NCBI GenBank assembly: GCA_019752835.1
Contig: JAIELR010000138.1
Location: forward strand, 1-12,216
Length of the DNA: 12,216 nt
Direction of reading: 5' to 3'
DNA from: Gammaproteobacteria bacterium
Lineage (GTDB): Bacteria; Pseudomonadota; Gammaproteobacteria; UBA1113
Every line of letters starts with the position of its first letter. Position 1 is the stretch's first letter. The translations under genes and the position numbers were made by a program. Positions 6,733-12,216 of this stretch are shown here, one piece after another. The notes beneath the pieces are model-generated. The model was not told where the DNA came from, made no database searches, and saw only the letters and a list, made by a program, of their open reading frames with translations.

Positions 6733-7185
6733 ATGGCTAATGGTATACTAGCGGTAGAACCGCTTTCGCGCAACGATATCTCTATTCTTGCGCAACTTTT
6801 GGAAATATCGTTCGATTATTACATTGCTCGCGATTCTCCTTTTTTTCCTGACTATCTTAAATCACTAAGAACATTAGTAGGGCTAGGCTTGACATCTGTA
6901 CTAGTAGTAGATAAAGGCAGTCTCTGTGTCTATCAATACTATTTTGAGCGCTTTATGGCACAAAAAAACGGAGATTTCAGAACCTATCCGCATGCTAAGA
7001 CAATAATTGCTCAGTACACCGCAGAAATGGTCGGGACTGCTGCAATCTGTTTTAGTGCCTTAAGATGTCCTCGTTATTATCAAGATTTTATTACCGCACT
7101 TTATCATGTAATAGCGAAAGTTGCTCAATTCACTGATCGCTCTAGTGAAGTTGAGCATATTTTAAGTAAGTTATCAGTAAAATAG
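6733..7185 (+). CDS. Conserved-looking protein of unknown function, 150 residues
   Basis: The ATG at 6733 follows AAGAGG (6722-6727) with a 5-base spacer. The protein is soluble, with no signal peptide. It has mixed helical character and aromatic-rich patches such as FDYYIARDSPFFPDYL (about 28-43) and VYQYYFERFM (about 66-75). Two Cys-containing stretches (ICFSALRC) lie near residue 105. I do not recognise a family or catalytic motif. A 20-codon frame (6678-6740) overlaps its start and could be a coupled leader, although it has no ribosome binding site of its own. A strong hairpin follows 13 bases after the stop. Its position before the NRPS unit could be coincidental because 460 bases separate them. 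Confidence 0.65.
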   Translation: MANGILAVEPLSRNDISILAQLLEISFDYYIARDSPFFPDYLKSLRTLVGLGLTSVLVVDKGSLCVYQYYFERFMAQKNGDFRTYPHAKTIIAQYTAEMVGTAAICFSALRCPRYYQDFITALYHVIAKVAQFTDRSSEVEHILSKLSVK

Positions 7186-7197
7186 AGTTTGGTAGAA

Positions 7198-7232
7198 AAC
7201 TCATGCCAATAGGGTACTCATTGGCATGAGTT
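7198..7232. terminator. Long perfect hairpin, probable terminator
   Basis: AACTCATGCCAAT (7198-7210) pairs perfectly with ATTGGCATGAGTT (7220-7232) around a 9-base loop, right after the 150-residue gene. On the plus strand no clear U-run follows. On the minus strand the stem is followed by TTTT, so it would work better for leftward transcripts and may act in both directions. Confidence 0.55.
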
Positions 7233-7647
7233 CATCTTGTGAAGATTTAGGTTATTGCCACCAGAAAAAGCAAGTAAGATAGATATTTTACAAACAATAT
7301 GGAAATTTCTTCTGGAATTTGAATATAATCCGCCTAGGCGAGTGTGTTTATTCTAAGAACAATTGATAATAAAATAATTAGGTTTCGTCAAATAAAAAGA
7401 AGGAATTATTGCGCTCTGTTTCATCAACCGAGCAAATTATTCTCGATATTGTGTTACCTGTGTGATAGTAATGTGGTTTTTTTGATAAGTGCATCATCAC
7501 AGTAGTACTGTAAAAAAGAAAATTGCTTAGCCATTCCAGTAAGCCAGCGTCAATTGATTTGCTATACTTAATATTAAATAAATCAATTTGCTTCAAAGAA
7601 ATATTTCGTAGATTTAGTAATAACTCATCATAATAAGTGATATAGAA
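7233..7647. other. 415-bp gap before the NRPS gene
   Basis: No convincing gene is seen. The gap holds a perfect 10-base palindrome CGCCTAGGCG (7331-7340) just after a TATAAT (7324-7329), and a 13-base palindrome ACAGTAGTACTGT (7499-7511) that could be a regulator site. A minus-strand frame (7378-7596, extendable past 7648 without a stop) encodes 72 residues from a TTG with no ribosome binding site. It is more likely a chance or decayed frame than a gene. The NRPS promoter is presumably here but no good -35/-10 pair was identified. Confidence 0.5.
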
Positions 7648-10600
7648 ATGTTTAAAAATTTTATTAAATTATTTGAAATTCAAGTAAACTTGCACCCTGA
7701 AAAATCGGCTATTGTTTTTCATGAGAAGCAAATAACTTACAGGGAATTAATGCAGCGAGTCAATGATCTGGCTCAACATCTTACAGGTTTTGTGCGAAAT
7801 TCAGAAGAAATAATACCTCTAATACTAGAAAGAAATCCAGATATTATTATATCGATGTTAGCTATTCTAAAAATTGGCTGTGCATTTTTACCAATAAGTC
7901 CGATTACACCGTGCTTAAGAATTAAATTTATTCTGGAGGATACGCAAGCCAGTCTAGTAGTTTGTAATCGTCATTTAGACCCCAATATAAGAAAAAATAT
8001 AAATGTAATCAATCCGTCTGGGGTAAAATCTACAAGTAGCTTAGCATGTACTTCAATTACACCAAACAATTTAGCTTATGTAATGTATACTTCTGGTAGC
8101 ACTGGAAATCCAAAAGGCGTTCTCATTGAACACCACTCAATGATGAATTTATTCTTAAGTCTTATTTCAAAAATGGCTATTTCAGAGAATGACAAAATTC
8201 TAGCCTTAACCGACTACACTTTCGATATTTCTTTAATAGAATTACTAATGCCTCTACTTAAAGGAGCTACAATTTTATTAACAGAGCAAGGTACTGTCGC
8301 TGATGGTGTAAAAATTAGGCAATATCTTAAGAAAAATACTATTACATGCATGCAAGCCACTCCTTTAAGTTGGGAAATATTATTAAAGCAAGGATGGAAA
8401 AATGACGGCCGGATGAAAATTCTCGTTGGTGGTGAAAAATTTAGTACCCGACTTGCTGAATTATTAAGGTATGAAAAAGGCAATATCTGGAATATGTATG
8501 GCCCAACTGAAACTAGCATGTGGTCAATGTTTAATCCTATAAATAGTCCCCTGCTAACGGAATCAGTGCCCGTAGGAAAGCCATTAACTAATACGGTCAT
8601 AGAAATTTTGGATACACATCTGAATAATGTCGGTATTGGTGTCCAAGGAGAGCTTTATATTGGAGGAAAGGGGCTTGCTCGAGGGTATCTCAACAATCAA
8701 AAATTAACGGATGAAAAATTCATTTTCCATCCTCAAACAAAAATTAGACTCTATAAGACGGGCGATTTAGTGATTGCCCATGACGAAGAGACCCTATGTT
8801 ATACAGGACGAATTGATGAGCAGTTAAAGTTTGGAGGCATTCGTATCGAAGCCGGTGAGATAGAATCTGTTATAGAGCAAGAACCTTTAGTAAAAAAAGC
8901 AGTTGTAAAGATGCATGAAATGGAAGGTTATTATAAATCTTTAGCGGCTTACGTTGAAATTGATGAGGAAAGCGTTTTTTCTAAAGGACTTCAAGAAGCA
9001 CATTTTGATATGTCTTGCTTCTTAAAAAATATTTATGATGAAACTTATTTACATGCAGAAGACTATGAGCAAGGAACAATGAATAATTGTGGTTGGCAAA
9101 GCTCCTTTACGGGTGAACTGTTTAGCATTGAAGAATTAAGTGAATCTTATCAGTGGATTAGAAAATTCATTGATGAAGCCAATCTTTCGGACGTATTAGA
9201 AGTGGGTTGTGGAACAGGATCATTATTGTTGGAGTACATTAATAAAGCAGATAAATGCACTATCGTTGAAATTTCTTCGAAAGCAATAGACTATGTTAAA
9301 AACCGACTGACAGAACATCAGGCAAAAAAAATCACCTTTCAAAATGAATCGGTCTTAAATATTACTAATGACCAACAGTATAGTTGTGTAATTATTAATT
9401 CTGTAATTCAATATTTACCGTCTATCGATGCCGTCCTTACTACCTTAACCCAGCTTATCACCGCAACTCGAGCCGATGGCTCTATCATTATTGGAGATGT
9501 GCGTTCGCTAGAATTAATGGATGTTTATTTATTAGAGAAAATAAGAACCAATAGCACAGACGCAGATAGTCTACACTCCAATTTAAGTTCTTTTTACTAT
9601 AAATCCAGAGATACCGAAGTTGTATTATCCCCCAATTTCTTTTATGCCCTCAAGGATAGATTTAAAGAAATATCTCACGTTGATATCTCTGTGAAACATG
9701 GTGTTTACAGAAATGAATTAAATTATTTTAGGTACGATGTTATCTTACATATTAATAAAACAGTAGTGTATCAATCTCCAATAGCCATTCAATATACACC
9801 TTTGTTGACTGTTGAAAATTTGAAAGAGACAATACAGTTAAATCCGAATAAGTCGCTTATTATTAAGACGCTTCCTAACCTTCATATGCAGGAATTTTTA
9901 GGTGTTTTTAACAGAGATATCCCTCATCATCTAGCATTTCCTTCTCTTAGCTTAAAAATTCATGATGATGAAATAAAACATATTAACGCTTTGATTAATT
10001 TCGAGTTAAAAACCTACGATAAATTTATTGCCTATGGAGATAAAAATCCTATCAATACAATCGATCTATATTTACATCCAAGAACAGAACAATTAGTACG
10101 GTGTCCAGATAAAATTAAGTATAAAAATTACCGTGCGTATTGTCGAGAACCATTTAATCCTTGGTTACAAAAATATTGCTTTGATCGTATTAAGTTAAAG
10201 ATTAGTCAGAATGTGGTATCTTGGGTTCATCCTTCTGTCTATGTATGGGTAGAGAAATGGCCTTTGAGTATTAATGGTAAGCTCGATAAAAAGAAACTTG
10301 CGCTTCCATTACGCACAGATAGTAGACAGGCGGAGGCAAACACTCTCGAACAATTGCAAATCATTTGGCAAAATATTACGGGAGATGATGCGCTTGTAGA
10401 TAAGGAATTTTGGGTACATGGTATATCTTCATTATCTCTGTATTTTTTCTTAGCAACAATTAATGAAGCCTTCCCTGTCAATATTAATTACCATGAATTT
10501 CGGGATTATGATACTTTAGTTAAGTTATCTGAATATATCGATCTAAACATAAAAGCTACAAGTAAAACTAATTATTTAAATCATGATATGGAAACATTAC

Positions 10601-10668
10601 TGGAAGAAAAGGATGAAAAAAGAAACTATAAAGTTAACGTCAATGAAACCCATATTGCAGAAAGATGA
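7648..10668 (+). CDS. Stand-alone NRPS: glycine-type adenylation domain interrupted by methyltransferase, plus carrier domain
   Basis: This 1006-residue protein has the adenylation core motifs in order: ITYREL (29), YTSGSTGNPKG (147), FDIS (192), NMYGPTE (282), YKTGDL (369) and GRIDEQLKFGG (387). Between motif A8 and the end of the domain sits an SAM-dependent methyltransferase of about 430 residues with LEVGCGTG at 517-524. The domain then resumes with PLSINGKLDKKK, whose Lys878 is the catalytic lysine. A carrier domain follows, with phosphopantetheine Ser928 in GISSLSL, a loose form of GGxSL. Aligned to GrsA, the specificity residues read D-I-I-Q-L-G-M-M-W-K, close to the known glycine code. 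The inferred product is N-methylglycine held on the carrier. No condensation, reductase or thioesterase domain is present. The start fits the usual first residues of adenylation domains, but the ribosome binding site is weak. Confidence 0.92.
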   Translation: MFKNFIKLFEIQVNLHPEKSAIVFHEKQITYRELMQRVNDLAQHLTGFVRNSEEIIPLILERNPDIIISMLAILKIGCAFLPISPITPCLRIKFILEDTQASLVVCNRHLDPNIRKNINVINPSGVKSTSSLACTSITPNNLAYVMYTSGSTGNPKGVLIEHHSMMNLFLSLISKMAISENDKILALTDYTFDISLIELLMPLLKGATILLTEQGTVADGVKIRQYLKKNTITCMQATPLSWEILLKQGWKNDGRMKILVGGEKFSTRLAELLRYEKGNIWNMYGPTETSMWSMFNPINSPLLTESVPVGKPLTNTVIEILDTHLNNVGIGVQGELYIGGKGLARGYLNNQKLTDEKFIFHPQTKIRLYKTGDLVIAHDEETLCYTGRIDEQLKFGGIRIEAGEIESVIEQEPLVKKAVVKMHEMEGYYKSLAAYVEIDEESVFSKGLQEAHFDMSCFLKNIYDETYLHAEDYEQGTMNNCGWQSSFTGELFSIEELSESYQWIRKFIDEANLSDVLEVGCGTGSLLLEYINKADKCTIVEISSKAIDYVKNRLTEHQAKKITFQNESVLNITNDQQYSCVIINSVIQYLPSIDAVLTTLTQLITATRADGSIIIGDVRSLELMDVYLLEKIRTNSTDADSLHSNLSSFYYKSRDTEVVLSPNFFYALKDRFKEISHVDISVKHGVYRNELNYFRYDVILHINKTVVYQSPIAIQYTPLLTVENLKETIQLNPNKSLIIKTLPNLHMQEFLGVFNRDIPHHLAFPSLSLKIHDDEIKHINALINFELKTYDKFIAYGDKNPINTIDLYLHPRTEQLVRCPDKIKYKNYRAYCREPFNPWLQKYCFDRIKLKISQNVVSWVHPSVYVWVEKWPLSINGKLDKKKLALPLRTDSRQAEANTLEQLQIIWQNITGDDALVDKEFWVHGISSLSLYFFLATINEAFPVNINYHEFRDYDTLVKLSEYIDLNIKATSKTNYLNHDMETLLEEKDEKRNYKVNVNETHIAER

Positions 10669-12216
10669 TTTAGTGTCTGACGCTAATAATCAGGAAATAG
10701 AAACAGCAACTTTATTACTAACAGAAGATTTCTTAATTAATAAAGTTAATTTGCCACAAACAGACTCCTTATTTGGGAAAAAGAGACGGAGTCTTTTAGG
10801 TCAATCATTTATCGACCTATTAATTATACAGCAGATGGATACTCAAGCATTACTTAAGGCGTTTAAACTTAGTTGCGGATCCATGTTTCAATTTATAAAA
10901 TTAGAACACCCCGCGTTAAAAAAATGGTATTCCCTTTCGATTCTGGCGCTTAAAGGGCTTTCTCCAGTTCGCTATATCGTTACTGTGATTACCACCAATT
11001 ATTCTGATCAATCACTCAAATCTTACATAAACGCGATTATTAATAACTTACCTGGTGCTGTTTACTGGAAAGATCTTCAGGGACACTATATGGGATGTAA
11101 TAAATTTGTGGCACAGATGGCAGGATATAGCAATCCAGAAGAAATGCTTGGAAAAACGGATTATGATTTTTGTTGGAGTGAGTTTGCTGATGATTGGCGG
11201 CTACTTGATAATAAAGTAGTAAAAGAAAATGCTCTCATTCAGCGCGAAGAAAAAACTAGATTGGCAAATAGAGAAATTCGTACGGAGCTAACCTTTAAAA
11301 GCCCTTTAAAAAATGAACACAATGAAATTGTTGGAATAATAGGTACGTCTCTTGATATTACAGAGCGTAAAGAAATGGAAGCAGCGCTTCATGAATCGCA
11401 AATTGCTGCAGAAAGTGCAAATGTTCTTAAAACAAATTTTATTCAGAATATGCAGCATGATATCAGAACGCCCGCCTCTAATCTTTGGGCTGTTTTAGAT
11501 GGTCTGGTTGAAAAAAATCAGTTTCCCGATGCAGAATTACTCATCTTGCTAAGAAATAGCGCCAAACAATTATGGGGTATTTGTAATGATGTGATTGATT
11601 TTGATCGCATGGAACAGAGTGAAATGCCTATACTTTCTAAGCGATTTAATATTCGTCAACTCGTCACCAATGTTATTGAGTTAAACCAAATATCGGCTTT
11701 TAATAAGGGGTTAACTTTAACGTCTAAAGTCGATGAAAAAATACCTCAAGTGATGAAGGGCGATGAGCATCGGATAAGCCGAATATTAATTAATCTAATA
11801 GGAAATGCCCTTAAATTTACGCCCCAAGGTTCTGTTTCTCTTTCCGCTCATTTAATTAAGAAGTATAAAAAAGGTTATATTGTTCAGTTTAAACTGCAAG
11901 ATACGGGCATAGGCATACCGATAGAGAAACAAAATACGCTTTATGAAAAATTTAATCGCTTAAATCCAGCTAATCGAAACACCTATAGTGGTTCAGGGTT
12001 GGGTCTTCGTATCGTGAAAAAATACGTTGATGATTTAGACGGAGAAATTAATGTAGAAAGTGCAAATAACCAAGGAACCACTTTTTTTATTGATATTCCT
12101 TTTGAAAAAGTGCTGGTTGACACGGTCTACGGTAAAGCCTCATCAGTTTCTAATTTAGATCAACATCTAAAAATTGATAAAAAAGCAGACGAGAGTAAAA
12201 CATTGATTGGGGCTAA
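10643..12216 (+). CDS. PAS-domain sensor histidine kinase, 3'-truncated by window edge
   Basis: The frame opens at ATG 10643, inside the NRPS gene (26-bp overlap), and stays open to the window end (524 codons). Residues 20-120 form a divergent sensor-like region. A PAS/PAC domain spans about 130-242 (NLPGAVYWKDLQGHYMGCN through DITERK). The phospho-acceptor His272 lies in QHDIRTP. The ATP-binding domain has the N box NLIGNALKFTPQG (about 384-396), G1 DTGIGI (420), an F box YEKFNR and G2 GSGLGL (450). No membrane helix is seen, so it is probably cytosolic. After the kinase core (ends near 485) a linker reaches the edge, and a receiver domain may follow as in hybrid kinases. The overlap implies translational coupling with the NRPS. 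An alternative GTG start at 10673 would remove the overlap. Confidence 0.9.
   Translation, partial: MKPILQKDDLVSDANNQEIETATLLLTEDFLINKVNLPQTDSLFGKKRRSLLGQSFIDLLIIQQMDTQALLKAFKLSCGSMFQFIKLEHPALKKWYSLSILALKGLSPVRYIVTVITTNYSDQSLKSYINAIINNLPGAVYWKDLQGHYMGCNKFVAQMAGYSNPEEMLGKTDYDFCWSEFADDWRLLDNKVVKENALIQREEKTRLANREIRTELTFKSPLKNEHNEIVGIIGTSLDITERKEMEAALHESQIAAESANVLKTNFIQNMQHDIRTPASNLWAVLDGLVEKNQFPDAELLILLRNSAKQLWGICNDVIDFDRMEQSEMPILSKRFNIRQLVTNVIELNQISAFNKGLTLTSKVDEKIPQVMKGDEHRISRILINLIGNALKFTPQGSVSLSAHLIKKYKKGYIVQFKLQDTGIGIPIEKQNTLYEKFNRLNPANRNTYSGSGLGLRIVKKYVDDLDGEINVESANNQGTTFFIDIPFEKVLVDTVYGKASSVSNLDQHLKIDKKADESKTLIGA

Noticed and set aside
7378..7596. Minus-strand 72-residue frame upstream of the NRPS gene
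   Set aside because: It starts at a TTG without a ribosome binding site, continues open into antisense of the NRPS gene, and resembles no known family. Treated as a chance or decayed frame.

Overview
The window looks like a piece of an AT-rich gammaproteobacterial genome, most probably from Legionella or a close relative. This is inference. It rests on AT-rich coding sequence, a coiled-coil protein with a hydrophobic hairpin and a Glu-rich tail (a common Dot/Icm effector layout), and broken mobile-element genes of types I associate with Legionellales. No rRNA, tRNA or CRISPR array is visible.

Left block (1-1719, + strand): two coupled genes. The first is the 3' part of a coiled-coil protein. 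The second is a 378-residue protein with a membrane hairpin followed by a long coiled coil.

Middle block (about 1720-6730): a mobile-element graveyard. It holds a truncated copy of an XRE-type regulator gene (1757-1891), a broken DDE transposase (2022-2695), a 112-bp element with 19-bp perfect inverted ends (2709-2820), a six-helix membrane protein (2875-3450), a secreted papain-like/NlpC-P60-like protein on the minus strand (3618-4934), an IS66 transposase remnant (5119-5740) and a frameshifted replication-type winged-helix gene (5728-6119). The last is divergent from an intact 82-residue XRE regulator (6278-6526). A palindrome-rich control region lies between these two. The last 155 bp of the regulator locus are repeated at 1758-1912 with only four mismatches, so two copies of one element have existed here.

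Right block (6733-12216, + strand): a 150-residue protein of unknown function, a hairpin, a 415-bp gap, then the most notable unit. This is a 1006-residue stand-alone NRPS protein, A - methyltransferase - A(end) - carrier, whose specificity residues read as glycine. The predicted product is carrier-bound N-methylglycine (sarcosine). The next gene starts 26 bp inside it and encodes a PAS-containing sensor histidine kinase that runs off the window end. A small-molecule assembly enzyme coupled to a sensor kinase is the best candidate for an undescribed system here. The missing condensation and release functions, if present, must lie outside the window.
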